This document shows, in pieces, positions 41,558-50,974 of a stretch of 64,000 nucleotides of DNA. Source of the DNA: UBA7662 sp036787895 (GTDB taxonomy: Bacteria; Bacteroidota; Bacteroidia; UBA7662). Location: positions 1 through 64,000 of the forward strand of contig DAIQOK010000013.1 in assembly GCA_036787895.1 (NCBI GenBank), written 5' to 3'. The notes beneath the pieces are model-generated. The model had not been told where the DNA came from, ran no database searches, and saw only the letters and a program-made list of their open reading frames with translations. The position numbers and the translations under genes were made by a program. The stretch's first letter is position 1. Each line of letters starts with the position of its first letter.

Positions 41558-42733
41558 ATGTTTGCCAAACTCGTCCTCAAAAGCGGTCGCGACCGTTCCA
41601 TACTCAACCGCCACCCCTGGATATTTTCCGGCGCCGTTAAAAACTGGCCCGAAGCCGAAAACGGCGACATCATCGCCGTCACCGACAACAACGACCAACT
41701 GCTGGGCTATGGCTTTTATTCCCCCAAAAGCCAGATCTGTTGCCGCATTTTTGAATTCAGCAAAACCGAAATCGCCGCTTTCGAACCCGGTTATTGGTAC
41801 AAAAAAATCGAAAGCGCACTGAGGCTGCGTCAAAGTTTCCTCGACTTCAAACAAACCAATTGTTTCCGGCTATTGCATGCTGAGGGCGACTTTCTGCCCG
41901 GCGTCATCGCCGATGTGTATGGCGAAGTGGTGGTGATGCAGGTGCTCATCAAGGGTACCGAAAAAATTTTCCCGGCCATCGAAGCTGCCATGATCCAATT
42001 GGGTTTCCCCCACATCTACCTCAAACAAAAAGAAAACTCCGGTTTTCTGGAGGCGGTGAGTCTGCCCAAAGGCTGGCGGGGCGAAGCTGTGGCCATGCCT
42101 TTAACGGTCTTGGAAAACGGCATTAAGTTTATTGTAGATGTAGAAACCGGCCAAAAAACCGGCTTTTTCATCGACCAGCGCGACAACCGTTCCCTCACCC
42201 GCGAATATGTGAAGGACAAAATGGTGCTCAACGCTTTCAGTTATACAGGAGGCTTTAGCCTTTACGCCCTGGCCGGTGGTGCCGCCGAAGTGCATTCGGT
42301 CGACATCTCCAAAGACGCCATTGCCCGCGCCGATGCCATGGTGAAACTGAATTTCCCCGACGCCAAACACCGCGCCATAGCTGAGGATTGTTTCGACTAT
42401 CTCCGGAACTGCGAAACCAAATACGACGTCATTGTGCTCGACCCGCCGGCATTTGCCAAAAATGCAAAGTCGGTACCCAACGCTGCCCGAGGTTACAAAG
42501 ACCTCAACCTGCTCGCCATGAAAAATCTGCGGCCGGGTGGTTTGTTGTTCACCTACAGCTGCTCGCAAAACATCACCCCTGATTTGTTCCGAAAAATTGT
42601 GTTCGGTGCCGCTGTCGATGCCGGCAAAGAAGTCCGCATTCTCCGCTTCCTCTCCCAAGCCGACGACCACCCCATCAACATTTATCACCCGGAAGGAGAA
42701 TATTTGAAGGGGTTGCTGCTGTATGTGGAGTAA
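41558..42733 (+). CDS. rlmI: 23S rRNA (cytosine-C5) methyltransferase RlmI family
   Basis: A 391-residue class I SAM methyltransferase, starting at MFAKLVLKSG. Residues 1-75 form a PUA domain (L-K-S-G-R-D-R-S-I-L-N-R-H-P-W-I-F-S-G-A). The middle domain has F-R-L-L-H-A-E-G-D, F-P-G-V-I-A-D-Y-like strands and T-G-Q-K-T-G-F-F-I-D-Q-R. The SAM domain carries VLNAFSYTGGFSLYA, VDISKDAIARA, D-P-P-A-F-A-K and the catalytic Cys region YSCSQN. It would methylate a cytosine in 23S rRNA (C1962 in E. coli). Symbol by family resemblance. Confidence 0.92.
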   Translation: MFAKLVLKSGRDRSILNRHPWIFSGAVKNWPEAENGDIIAVTDNNDQLLGYGFYSPKSQICCRIFEFSKTEIAAFEPGYWYKKIESALRLRQSFLDFKQTNCFRLLHAEGDFLPGVIADVYGEVVVMQVLIKGTEKIFPAIEAAMIQLGFPHIYLKQKENSGFLEAVSLPKGWRGEAVAMPLTVLENGIKFIVDVETGQKTGFFIDQRDNRSLTREYVKDKMVLNAFSYTGGFSLYALAGGAAEVHSVDISKDAIARADAMVKLNFPDAKHRAIAEDCFDYLRNCETKYDVIVLDPPAFAKNAKSVPNAARGYKDLNLLAMKNLRPGGLLFTYSCSQNITPDLFRKIVFGAAVDAGKEVRILRFLSQADDHPINIYHPEGEYLKGLLLYVE

Positions 42734-42765
42734 TGAGTTGAAGCAGTTGAGCGAGTTGGGGTAGT

Positions 42766-43247
42766 TAGCCAGTTGGGCTTTTGCTCGGTAATCGGGTAAA
42801 CGGAGTTTTTGGTTAAACGGGGTTTGGGGAAAAACCGGTGCCTGAGCGGAGTCGAAGGCAACGGTTTTAAGACAAGGCCCGGGCATCGAGCCAAATCAGA
42901 GCGTAGTCGAGATTTGAGTCGAGATGGCGTTAAGACAGTTACCCAAACAGCCAGTTGAGACACCGTTCGGCTAACTCACGGCAAGAATAGCCAGTTGGGC
43001 TTTTGCTCGGTAATCGGGTAAACGGAGGTTTTGGGAAAAACCGGTGCCTGAGCGGAGTCGAAGGCAACGGTTTTAAGACAAGGCCCGGGCATCGAGCCAA
43101 ATCAGAGCGTAGTCGAGATTTGAGTCGAGATGGCGTTAAGACAGTTACCCAAACAGCCAGTTGAGACACCGTTCGGCTAACTCACGGCAAGAATAGCCAG
43201 TTGAGCTTTTGTTCGGCCATCGGTTAAACCGGATTTTGGTTTAAATA
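42766..43247. repeat. Tandem repeat of about 206-222 bases, two full copies and a fragment
   Basis: Copy 1 (42766-42987, 222 bases) and copy 2 (42988-43193, 206 bases) are almost identical apart from a 16-base difference near the start; copy 3 (43194-43247) is a fragment. Each full copy joins modules seen elsewhere: GGTGCCTGAGCGGAGTCGAA and AGACAAGG (family 2, 37 kb), and CATCGAGCCAAATCAGAGC with TTGAGTCGAGATG (family 1, 19 kb). Open frames of 76-92 codons here are read-through of the repeat. The 698-base spacer 42734-43431 has no gene. Confidence 0.9.
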
Positions 43248-43377
43248 GATGTTCTAGTCATTCGGCACTTTTGTCACTGTAAAATATCAGCAGCCTGTAA
43301 GGTTCAAGAAGTGTATCTCTTCCCCGCCTAGCGACCACCCTGCAGCCTGCAGGGCTGCAACCGGCGAGTTCTCCCAT

Positions 43378-43416
43378 AAAAAAAGTCCCAGCCGCTGAGC
43401 AGCTGGGACTTTTTTA
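43378..43416. terminator. Bidirectional terminator after the cytochrome c gene
   Basis: AGTCCCAGC-CGCTGAGCA-GCTGGGACT hairpin with seven A before and six T after. It lies 16 bases after the cytochrome stop on the minus strand. Confidence 0.92.
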
Positions 43417-43431
43417 GCTTACTTGGTAAAA

Positions 43432-43899
43432 TTAACCCTGTTTGGTCAATTCACGCAAATAATTGATCAGGTGCCAGCCATCTTCGTCGGAGATGCCGTA
43501 GGTAGAGATTTTCAGCATGGCGCCTTTGCCATTGAGGAGTTTCCAGTGGATTTCGCCGTCGGTTTGTGTAGGTACTTTTTCCTGGAGGTTAGCTGCTTTT
43601 ACCGCAATGCCGGCCGGGGCATCACCGAGACCTTTTTCGCCATGACAGCTTACGCAGAATTGAGCGAATACCGCTTTGCCTTTTGCAGTCGACTCTGCAG
43701 TCATCGCCATTGGATTGCTTACGGTTTTGGCTTCTTCCGGAGCTACCCAAACCGCAGGATTTTCTGGCATTTCTTCAGCCGGGATGGCTGTTTCTGTGCT
43801 AGCATTGGTAGATTCGGTGCTTTCGCCGCCACCGCAGGCAACAGTACCTAAAGTAAAGGCCGCAATAGCAAAGCTGAAGAGGAGATTTCTTTTTGTCAT
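43432..43899 (-). CDS. Cytochrome c lipoprotein next to the cbb3 locus
   Basis: A 155-residue lipoprotein with Cys22 as lipidated residue (G-T-V-A-C-G-G-G) and a Thr/Ser/Glu-rich linker to about residue 60. One class I c-haem domain follows: C82-V-S-C85-H86 attaches the haem, and Met in K-G-A-M-L-K-I-S is the likely second ligand. It is divergently placed 157 bases from ccoI and so is a plausible soluble-side donor of electrons to the single-haem CcoP, an inference from position. A promoter box lies 22 bases upstream of the ATG. Confidence 0.92.
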   Translation of the reverse strand: MTKRNLLFSFAIAAFTLGTVACGGGESTESTNASTETAIPAEEMPENPAVWVAPEEAKTVSNPMAMTAESTAKGKAVFAQFCVSCHGEKGLGDAPAGIAVKAANLQEKVPTQTDGEIHWKLLNGKGAMLKISTYGISDEDGWHLINYLRELTKQG

Positions 43900-43921
43900 G
43901 ATAGAGACTTTTATATCATGA

Positions 43922-43929
43922 CAAAGTTA
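43922..43929 (-). promoter_or_regulatory. -7 box of the cytochrome c gene
   Basis: TAACTTTG on the minus strand, exact TAnnTTTG. An inverted repeat ACAAAG-N9-CTTTGT (43921-43941) overlaps it; nothing resembling an FNR site (TTGAT-N4-ATCAA) was found in the divergent region. Confidence 0.6.
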
Positions 43930-44056
43930 TGACAGCTTTGTTTGAAACCTACGCAATAGTATATAAAAAATGAGGTATTCGTAAAAGATTAAAATATATT
44001 CGGACAAACCTATCTTTATATTGAAAACTCTTATTTAATTTGCACCATCATTCGAT

Positions 44057-46471
44057 ATGGCGACACCGAACACCACCACATCTACCCGATTCAAATGTGC
44101 GCACTGTGGCGATGCGGCCAGCGGCAGTATGAGCGATAAGCAGGGCAATACCTTTTGCTGCCAGGGTTGCGCTTCGGTGCATGGCCTGTTGCAACAGTAT
44201 GATATGGGGAGTTTTTACGATTTATCGGACTTAAAAGCTGTCAAACCCCGGGAAGTAGAACAAAGCCGCTATGACCACCTCGACGATCCCAGCGTTCAGG
44301 CCTTGTTTTTCAGCTATCAAGACGAGCAGATTTACAAAGTCAGCCTGAAATTACCCCAAATCCACTGCGCTGCTTGCATCTACTTACTTGAAAACCTTTA
44401 TCGTTTTGATGCCGGTGTGGTACGCAGTGAAGTCGACTTCCTGAAAAAAGAAGCCCATCTCACCGTTAAAAAGCAAGTTTTGCCTTTCAAAGCGTTGGTA
44501 ATATTGCTGGCTCAGTTGGGTTATGAACCCCAGCTGCATCACGGGCTCGAGAATAACAAAGGGGTTGCCAACGAAGAAAAAGCACTTATCCGCCGTTTGG
44601 CCGTGGCCGGTTTTATTTTCGGCAACATCATGCTGCTCAGTTTTCCGGAGTATTTGTCGCCGGGCGGTGTGCAGGAACCTTTGTTGCGCTCGGTAATACA
44701 GACCCTGATTATTTTGCTCTCTCTGCCCCTTCTCTTCTACAGTGGCCGCAGTTATTTTGAACAAGCCTGGCTGGGCATACGCAAACGTGACCTGAACATC
44801 GATATCCCCATTGCTCTCGGTATGGTGGCCTTGTTTGGTCGTTCGGTATTTGAAATTGTAAGCGGCATAGGTCATGGCTATATGGATTCACTGGCCGCGC
44901 TCATCTTTTTTCTGCTCATCGGCCGGTATTTTCAGCAAAAAACTTACGACCACCTCAGCTTTGAGCGCGATTATCGCTCCTTTTTCCCATTGGGGGTAAC
45001 GCGAATTCGTCCGAACCAAGCCAATGAAGAAGTTGCCATTAGCAAACTAGTGGCTGGTGATCACATTTTAGTACGTAACGATGAGATCATCCCTGCTGAT
45101 TCCATCCTGAATTCGGCAAGTACGCTCATCGACTACAGTTTCGTAACCGGCGAAAGTGCTTTACAGGAAAAGTTCCGGGGCGATGTTTTATATGCTGGTG
45201 GCAAAATTGCCGGACCCATGGTAGAGCTCGAAGTCATCAAACCGGTGGCCCAAGGTTATCTTACCCGTTTGTGGAACCAGGAATACTTCAGTAAAGGACA
45301 GGACGACCGTTTTAAAACCATTACCAACCGCATCAGTCAGTATTTCACACCAGCCGTACTTGTATTGGCTTTTGGTGGCTTACTGTTCTGGCTGCCGAGC
45401 TCGCCGGCCACAGCTTTCCAGGTTTTTGCAGCCGTATTGATCATCGCTTGCCCCTGCGCCTTGGCTTTGTCGGCACCATTTACATTTGGCCATGCCATCC
45501 GCATTTTAGGTCGAAATGGCCTGTTTGTAAAAAACAGTGCTGTGGTCGACAAGCTCTCTCAGCTCAAACAAATTGTCTTCGATAAAACCGGAACACTTAC
45601 CCAACGGGATCAGGCAGAACTCGATTTGAGCGGCATGCAATGGGAGGAAGAAGACAAGATCTTGGTCAAAACAGTTTGTCAGCATAGCACCCATCCCCTG
45701 TCGCGGCAACTGGCCGATGTATTGGCTTGTCCGGTGTACGACAAAACCGAATTATACGACGAGCAACAAGGCAGAGGCATTGTAGCCATTGTCGATGGCC
45801 ACGAAGTAGTACTTGGATCGGCAGCCATGGTGGGTTTAACTGAAACAGGCCAGCATCAAGGTACACGGGTTTATATCCGTATCGACCACAGTCTGCTTGG
45901 TTTTGTGCGCTTCAAAAACCACTACCGGCTTGGGATGGAAGAAAGTGTAGATACACTGCGTAAACACTATGAACTGGCTGTATTGTCGGGTGATAATGAC
46001 CAGGAAAGACACTATCTCCATGGAGTTTTTGGTCAGCAAACAAACATACGTTTTAACCAATCGCCTGCCGACAAACTGGAAGCCATCCAAGGAATGAAAC
46101 AAAAAGATGCCGGTTTATTAATGATGGTTGGGGACGGTCTGAACGATGCTGCCGCCCTTCGCCAGGCCGACATCGGCATGGCTGTGAGCGAAAAAAGCGG
46201 ACAATTTACCCCCGCCAGTGATGCTATCATCGACGCCGGCCAACTTAGCAAGCTTCATCAGCTGCTCGCCTTTGCCCGCCAAACACGTATTATAATTTTT
46301 TCTAATCTGTCATTATCCCTAATTTACAATATCACCGGTTTAAGTTTCGCATTGAGCGGATTGCTTACCCCTGTGGCCAGCGCTATCCTTATGCCTGTGA
46401 GCAGTATCACTGTGGTGCTCAATGCCACCATGATGAATCGTTATTTCGCTCGTAAAAACAAGCTCCGCTGA
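44057..46471 (+). CDS. ccoI: Copper-type P1B ATPase of the cbb3 locus
   Basis: An 804-residue P-type ATPase. The N-terminus has C14-x2-C17 and C34-C-x2-C38, a Cys-rich zinc-ribbon-like segment, and then an HMA-like domain with H103-C-A-A-C107. Eight membrane helices carry the metal site C465-P-C467; TGES (364-367), DKTGT (509-513, the phosphorylated Asp is D509) and G-D-G-L-N-D complete the machine. Such CcoI/CopA2 pumps deliver copper to the periplasmic side for assembly of the cbb3 oxidase. It overlaps ccoS by one base (TGATG), as expected for this operon. Confidence 0.95.
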   Translation: MATPNTTTSTRFKCAHCGDAASGSMSDKQGNTFCCQGCASVHGLLQQYDMGSFYDLSDLKAVKPREVEQSRYDHLDDPSVQALFFSYQDEQIYKVSLKLPQIHCAACIYLLENLYRFDAGVVRSEVDFLKKEAHLTVKKQVLPFKALVILLAQLGYEPQLHHGLENNKGVANEEKALIRRLAVAGFIFGNIMLLSFPEYLSPGGVQEPLLRSVIQTLIILLSLPLLFYSGRSYFEQAWLGIRKRDLNIDIPIALGMVALFGRSVFEIVSGIGHGYMDSLAALIFFLLIGRYFQQKTYDHLSFERDYRSFFPLGVTRIRPNQANEEVAISKLVAGDHILVRNDEIIPADSILNSASTLIDYSFVTGESALQEKFRGDVLYAGGKIAGPMVELEVIKPVAQGYLTRLWNQEYFSKGQDDRFKTITNRISQYFTPAVLVLAFGGLLFWLPSSPATAFQVFAAVLIIACPCALALSAPFTFGHAIRILGRNGLFVKNSAVVDKLSQLKQIVFDKTGTLTQRDQAELDLSGMQWEEEDKILVKTVCQHSTHPLSRQLADVLACPVYDKTELYDEQQGRGIVAIVDGHEVVLGSAAMVGLTETGQHQGTRVYIRIDHSLLGFVRFKNHYRLGMEESVDTLRKHYELAVLSGDNDQERHYLHGVFGQQTNIRFNQSPADKLEAIQGMKQKDAGLLMMVGDGLNDAAALRQADIGMAVSEKSGQFTPASDAIIDAGQLSKLHQLLAFARQTRIIIFSNLSLSLIYNITGLSFALSGLLTPVASAILMPVSSITVVLNATMMNRYFARKNKLR

Positions 46472-46641
46472 TGGAAATTATCGTCCTCCTTATCTGTATT
46501 TCGCTATTGGTTGCTCTCGGGTTTTTATGGGCTTTCATCTGGAGTATTCGCAGCGGGCAATACGACGATAACTACACCCCCGGCATCCGCATTTTATTTG
46601 AAGATTCGACCAAAACCTCTGATAAACAACCTAAAGCGTAA
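46471..46641 (+). CDS. ccoS: cbb3 oxidase assembly protein CcoS
   Basis: A 56-residue protein, shorter than many gene finders accept. ATG at 46471 overlaps the ccoI stop (TGATG), and the ATG of ccoNO comes 2 bases after its TAA. One helix (about residues 3-24) is followed by the CcoS core W-x-x-x-S-G-Q-Y-D-D-x-x-x-P-G. CcoS is needed for cofactor insertion into the oxidase in Rhodobacter and Rhizobium; its position between ccoI and ccoN is conserved. Confidence 0.93.
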   Translation: MEIIVLLICISLLVALGFLWAFIWSIRSGQYDDNYTPGIRILFEDSTKTSDKQPKA

Positions 46642-46643
46642 TT

Positions 46644-48752
46644 ATGTCACAGCTTACCATTCACTACGACAACCGGATCGTCCGGGATTTTGCCATTGCC
46701 ACCCTACTCTGGGGTGTGGTGGGTATGCTCGTAGGTGTTTTGATTGCTTTCCAGCTCGTTGATCCGTTCTGGAATTTAGGCAACCAATACACTACTTTCG
46801 GGCGACTCCGGCCTTTACACACCAATGCAGTGATATTTGCCTTTGTGGGCAATGCCATCTTCATGGGTGTTTACTACTCTTTGCAACGGCTTACCAAAGC
46901 CAGGATGTGGAGCGATACCCTCAGTAAAGTCCACTTTTGGGGCTGGCAACTAATTATTGTTGCTGCTGCTCTAACACTTCCTTTTGGTATAACAACCAGT
47001 AAAGAATATGCAGAACTCGAATGGCCTATCGACATCGCCATTGCCCTGATTTGGGTCGTTTTTGGGTTGAACATGATCATGACCATCGTAAAACGTCGCG
47101 AAAAACATATGTATGTGGCCATCTGGTTTTACCTCGCCACTTTCATCACGGTTGCCGTTTTACATATCGTGAACTCCTTTGAACTGCCTATCGGCTTCCT
47201 GAAAAGTTATTCGATGTATGCAGGTGTGCAGGATGCACTCGTACAATGGTGGTATGGCCACAATGCGGTGGCATTTTTCCTCACCACGCCTTATCTCGGC
47301 CTGATGTATTATTTCATGCCTAAAGCCGCTAACCGGCCGGTATATAGCTACCGTTTGTCGATTATCCACTTCTGGTCGCTGATTTTTATTTATATCTGGG
47401 CTGGTCCACACCACCTCCTCTACAGCTCACTGCCCGATTGGGCACAGTCGCTCGGCGTGGTATTCTCTGTCATGCTCATTGCGCCATCCTGGGGTGGTAT
47501 GATCAACGGTTTGTTGACACTCCGCGGTGCGTGGGATAAGGTGAGGGAAGATCCGATTTTGAAGTTTATGGTTGTAGCTGTAACCGGCTATGGAATGGCG
47601 ACTTTCGAGGGGCCGATGCACTCATTAAAAGCAGTAAATGCCCTGAGTCACTTTACCGACTGGATTCCTGCCCACGTTCATGTAGGAACGCTCGGCTGGA
47701 ATGGCTTCTTCACCTTCGCCATCATGTACTGGATGCTTCCACGTATGTTCAATACCAAACTATACAGTCAGAAACTCGCTAACTGGCACTTCTGGTTGGG
47801 CACCTTGGGCATGCTGTTCTGGGTCATCGCCATGTACTGGAGTGGCATTGCACAAGGTTTGATGTGGAAACAATTCACCCCTGAAGGTTATTTGCAATAC
47901 CCCAACTTTCTGGAAACCGTCACCCAAATCATTCCGATGTATGCCATCCGTGGTTTCGGTGGGCTGATGTACCTGGCAGGCTTCATCATTATGGTGTATA
48001 ACATTATCATGACCATGATATCGGGCAAACTGGTGGCTAACGAAGCTGCGGTAGTTAACGAACTGGAAAAAAATCACAGCACATCAGGTCAGAGTTGGCA
48101 CCGTAAACTTGAAGGCCGGCCATTAGCTTTCTCTATCTGGGTTACCGTTGCCATTCTTATTGGTGGTATCGTCGAGTTTGTACCTGCCTTCCTCATTAAA
48201 TCGAATGTACCTACCATCGCTGCGGTTCAGCCTTATACACCGCTCGAATTGCATGGTCGCGATGTGTATATCAAAGAAGGTTGCGTAGGCTGTCACTCTC
48301 AAATGATTCGTCCTTTCCGGTCGGAAACTGAACGATATGGCGAATATTCGAAAGCCGGTGAGTTTGTCTACGACCACCCCTTCCTCTGGGGTTCCAAGCG
48401 TACCGGTCCGGATTTGCACCGCATTGGTGAAAAATATCCCGATGCCTGGCACTATAACCATATGATAGAGCCAACATCCATGAGTCCAGGTTCGATCATG
48501 CCGGCTTACCCCTGGTTGGCAACGCAAAATATCGATCTCAGCCTAACGCCTAAAATGATTGATGCCATGCGTTCGCTGGGCGTGCCATATGCCGAGGGTT
48601 ATCAGGAGAATGCCAATGTCGATTTGAAAATTCAAGCCGACAAAATCGTGTCCAGCCTGAAAAAAGACGGTATATCGGCTGTTCCAGAATCAGAAATGGT
48701 TGCGCTTATCGCCTACCTGCAACGTATGGGTACCGATATCAAAAAACGATAA
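46644..48752 (+). CDS. ccoNO: Fused cbb3 cytochrome oxidase subunits I and II (CcoN-CcoO)
   Basis: A 702-residue fusion. Residues 1-460 are CcoN: a multi-helix haem-copper oxidase core with PLHTNAVIFAFVGNA, W-W-Y-G-H-N-A-V (about 198-205) and H-V-H-V-G-T-L-G-W (copper/haem ligands). Residues 500-702 are CcoO: one helix, then a c-type haem site C547-V-G-C550-H551, with S-Q-M-I-R-P. Separate in Proteobacteria, they are joined here as in many Bacteroidota. The complex reduces oxygen with high affinity and pumps protons at the inner membrane. Confidence 0.97.
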   Translation: MSQLTIHYDNRIVRDFAIATLLWGVVGMLVGVLIAFQLVDPFWNLGNQYTTFGRLRPLHTNAVIFAFVGNAIFMGVYYSLQRLTKARMWSDTLSKVHFWGWQLIIVAAALTLPFGITTSKEYAELEWPIDIAIALIWVVFGLNMIMTIVKRREKHMYVAIWFYLATFITVAVLHIVNSFELPIGFLKSYSMYAGVQDALVQWWYGHNAVAFFLTTPYLGLMYYFMPKAANRPVYSYRLSIIHFWSLIFIYIWAGPHHLLYSSLPDWAQSLGVVFSVMLIAPSWGGMINGLLTLRGAWDKVREDPILKFMVVAVTGYGMATFEGPMHSLKAVNALSHFTDWIPAHVHVGTLGWNGFFTFAIMYWMLPRMFNTKLYSQKLANWHFWLGTLGMLFWVIAMYWSGIAQGLMWKQFTPEGYLQYPNFLETVTQIIPMYAIRGFGGLMYLAGFIIMVYNIIMTMISGKLVANEAAVVNELEKNHSTSGQSWHRKLEGRPLAFSIWVTVAILIGGIVEFVPAFLIKSNVPTIAAVQPYTPLELHGRDVYIKEGCVGCHSQMIRPFRSETERYGEYSKAGEFVYDHPFLWGSKRTGPDLHRIGEKYPDAWHYNHMIEPTSMSPGSIMPAYPWLATQNIDLSLTPKMIDAMRSLGVPYAEGYQENANVDLKIQADKIVSSLKKDGISAVPESEMVALIAYLQRMGTDIKKR

Positions 48753-48762
48753 AAACTGCACC

Positions 48763-48936
48763 ATGATACGCCAAACACTCGAAGCCATCACCGGGGTCAG
48801 CATTTATCCCATCTTCTCCTTCCTCCTATTTTTCAGCTTTTTTACACTGATGCTCATCTGGGTATTTCGTAAAAAGAAGTCGGAAATAGACATACTACGC
48901 AATCTCCCGCTCGAAGACAACCAAACTAAAGCCTAA
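48763..48936 (+). CDS. CcoQ-like small membrane subunit
   Basis: A 57-residue protein beginning at MIRQTLE, 10 bases after ccoNO and 4 before ccoP. One hydrophobic helix (about residues 15-35, Y-P-I-F-S-F-L-L-F-F-S) is followed by a charged tail R-K-K-K-S-E. Size and place match CcoQ, the small subunit of cbb3 oxidase; similarity to proteobacterial CcoQ is not obvious, so the name is from context. Confidence 0.8.
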   Translation: MIRQTLEAITGVSIYPIFSFLLFFSFFTLMLIWVFRKKKSEIDILRNLPLEDNQTKA

Positions 48937-48940
48937 GACC

Positions 48941-49495
48941 ATGGCCAAAAAACAAGACGAACTAACCGACCACGACTACGACGGCATCCAGGAGTACGAC
49001 AACGATTTGCCACCCTGGTGGGTCTTCATTTTCTACCTTTCCATCATTTTTGGCGTGCTTTATCTCCTCAATTACCATGTGCTTGGCACAGGCGATTTGC
49101 AGGAAGTAGAATACCAAAAAGAAATGGCGCATGCCGAAATCGCTAAAGCCAAAAGGGAAGCCAGTGCCGGCAGCGTAACGCTTGCCTTTCTCACCGATCC
49201 CGGAGCACTGGCCAATGGCAAAAAAGCCTACGACGCCAACTGTATCGCCTGTCACGGCGCTGCCGGTGAAGGCGGCGTAGGGCCAAATCTCGCCGATGCC
49301 TACTGGCTCCACGGCAACAGTATTGATGCCCTCGTGAAAGTAATTACGTATGGCGTACCTGAAAAAGGTATGATTCCCTGGGAAAAGACCCTCAGCAAAC
49401 GACAAATTGTAGAAGTAGCCAGCTACATTCATCAGCTGCAAGGCACCAATCCTGCCAATGCCAAGGAACCTCAAGGGGAATTGGTAACACAATAA
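48941..49495 (+). CDS. ccoP: cbb3 oxidase subunit III (CcoP), single haem
   Basis: A 184-residue protein with a cytosolic N-terminus rich in Asp/Tyr, one membrane helix (about 27-45), then a c-haem domain with C101-I-A-C104-H105 and Met in K-G-M-I-P-W. Classical CcoP has two haems, so this is the short, one-haem form. It passes electrons to CcoO in the periplasm. It is the third structural gene of the operon. Confidence 0.93.
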   Translation: MAKKQDELTDHDYDGIQEYDNDLPPWWVFIFYLSIIFGVLYLLNYHVLGTGDLQEVEYQKEMAHAEIAKAKREASAGSVTLAFLTDPGALANGKKAYDANCIACHGAAGEGGVGPNLADAYWLHGNSIDALVKVITYGVPEKGMIPWEKTLSKRQIVEVASYIHQLQGTNPANAKEPQGELVTQ

Positions 49496-49510
49496 AATCA
49501 GCAAATGGTG

Positions 49511-49533
49511 AAAGGGGTGAAATTCACCCCTTT
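49511..49533 (+). other. Hairpin between ccoP and ccoG
   Basis: AAAGGGGTG-AAATT-CACCCCTTT forms a 9-base stem, 15 bases after the ccoP stop. Followed by a weak T-rich stretch, it may act as an attenuator or partial terminator, reducing expression of the assembly genes. Confidence 0.6.
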
Positions 49534-49564
49534 CGCTTCTGTTTTCAATTATCCACCACCCACC

Positions 49565-50974
49565 ATGTCGCAGGAAAAGAGTTATACACTCAGAACCACT
49601 AAAGATTTCCGGGACAGTTTAACATCGGTAGACGAAGCCGGTAACCGCATCTTCTTTTATCCCAAAAAACCGAAAGGCAGGTATTTCAATTGGCGAAAAT
49701 GGTTGAGCTATATGCTGCTTTTCCTGCTATTCGCCGGTCCGTTTATGCGATTAAACGGTCACCCTTTCATGTTGTTCAACATACTCGAACGTAAATTTAT
49801 CCTTTTTGGGATAGCCTTCTGGCCTCAGGATTTTAAGTTACTCGCCCTGGGGTTCATCACCATGGTGGTCTTTATTGTACTTTTTACGGCAGTTTTTGGG
49901 CGTTTATTCTGTGGTTGGGTTTGCCCACAAACCATCTTCATGGAAATGTTGTTCCGTCGTATCGAATATTGGATAGACGGCGATTGGACAGCTCAGAAAA
50001 AGTTGGCTCATGCCCCCTGGACAGCTGACAAAATCAGAAAACGTTCGCTCAAGTTTGTCATTTTCACAGCCATCAGTTTTCTTATAGCCAATACTTTCCT
50101 GGCCTATATCATTGGCAGCGATGCCTTGATTAACATTATCACTTCTCCCGTTTCAGAACATATTGGCGGATTAATCTCCATCTCCATTTTCACCGCTATC
50201 TTTTTCTTTGTGTATTGGTCATTCCGGGAACAGGCCTGTACCATCGTCTGTCCTTATGGTCGCTTGCAAGGGGTATTGTTAGATAAAAACAGCATCAATG
50301 TCAGCTACGATTTTGTGCGCGGAGAACCTCGTGGAAAACACAGCAAAAACCGGGATGAAAATTTAGGCGATTGTATCGACTGTAACCAGTGCGTAGATGT
50401 TTGCCCAACCGGTATCGATATCCGCAACGGCACCCAATTGGAGTGCATCAATTGTACGGCTTGTATCGATGCCTGCGATGAAGTGATGGACAAGGTGCAG
50501 AAACCACGCGGCCTGATTCGTTATGCCAGCTACAATGGTATCCTAACCAAAATGAGGACGGTATTTACCACAAGGGTAAAGGCTTATTCCGTCTTCCTGG
50601 TCGTATTGCTGTCGGTGTTTGTTTATTTTATGTCGACGCGGACCGCTACCCAAACCAGCATGCTGCGGGCCAGGGGCACCTTGTACACCGAGCTCAATGC
50701 TAATCAGCTCCGGAATGTGTTTATGGTTAAAACCATCAACAAAAGTTTTGATGAAAAGCAGGTGAGTTTCCGGTTGAAATCGCCAAAAGGTGAGATCACA
50801 CAAATTGGAACTGACTTCATCATTCCACCCCAGGGCTATCGCGAAGGCGGATTGTTTGTAACTTTGAATAAAGCCGATTTAACCGGCATTAAAACCAATA
50901 TTGTGGTTGAAGTAGTTCAAGGCAATGAAGTACTTGAAACCATAAAAACTTCCTTTTACGGACCTGCACAATGA
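49565..50974 (+). CDS. ccoG: CcoG / RdxA iron-sulfur protein
   Basis: A 469-residue inner-membrane protein starting at MSQEKSYTL; an earlier start at 49505 would run through the hairpin. Helices at about 45-65, 85-110, 160-180, 195-215 and 335-355; C-G-W-V-C-P-Q in the membrane part, and two ferredoxin-like motifs CIDCNQCVDVCP and CINCTACIDAC near residues 270-310. A C-terminal Ig-like domain follows. CcoG reduces copper for delivery to the oxidase. The stop overlaps ccoH by 4 bases. Confidence 0.95.
   Translation: MSQEKSYTLRTTKDFRDSLTSVDEAGNRIFFYPKKPKGRYFNWRKWLSYMLLFLLFAGPFMRLNGHPFMLFNILERKFILFGIAFWPQDFKLLALGFITMVVFIVLFTAVFGRLFCGWVCPQTIFMEMLFRRIEYWIDGDWTAQKKLAHAPWTADKIRKRSLKFVIFTAISFLIANTFLAYIIGSDALINIITSPVSEHIGGLISISIFTAIFFFVYWSFREQACTIVCPYGRLQGVLLDKNSINVSYDFVRGEPRGKHSKNRDENLGDCIDCNQCVDVCPTGIDIRNGTQLECINCTACIDACDEVMDKVQKPRGLIRYASYNGILTKMRTVFTTRVKAYSVFLVVLLSVFVYFMSTRTATQTSMLRARGTLYTELNANQLRNVFMVKTINKSFDEKQVSFRLKSPKGEITQIGTDFIIPPQGYREGGLFVTLNKADLTGIKTNIVVEVVQGNEVLETIKTSFYGPAQ

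Noticed and set aside
42685..43169. Two similar 76-92 codon frames starting MSQLAVWVTVL
   Set aside because: Both are the translated tandem repeat, not genes; their likeness simply mirrors the DNA repetition.
42766..43247. CRISPR-like array
   Set aside because: Units are over 200 bases with no spacers and no cas gene nearby; plain tandem duplication fits.
43900..44056. FNR or similar redox site for the cbb3 locus
   Set aside because: No TTGAT-N4-ATCAA-like palindrome is present; the short ACAAAG/CTTTGT repeat is better explained by the promoter box itself.
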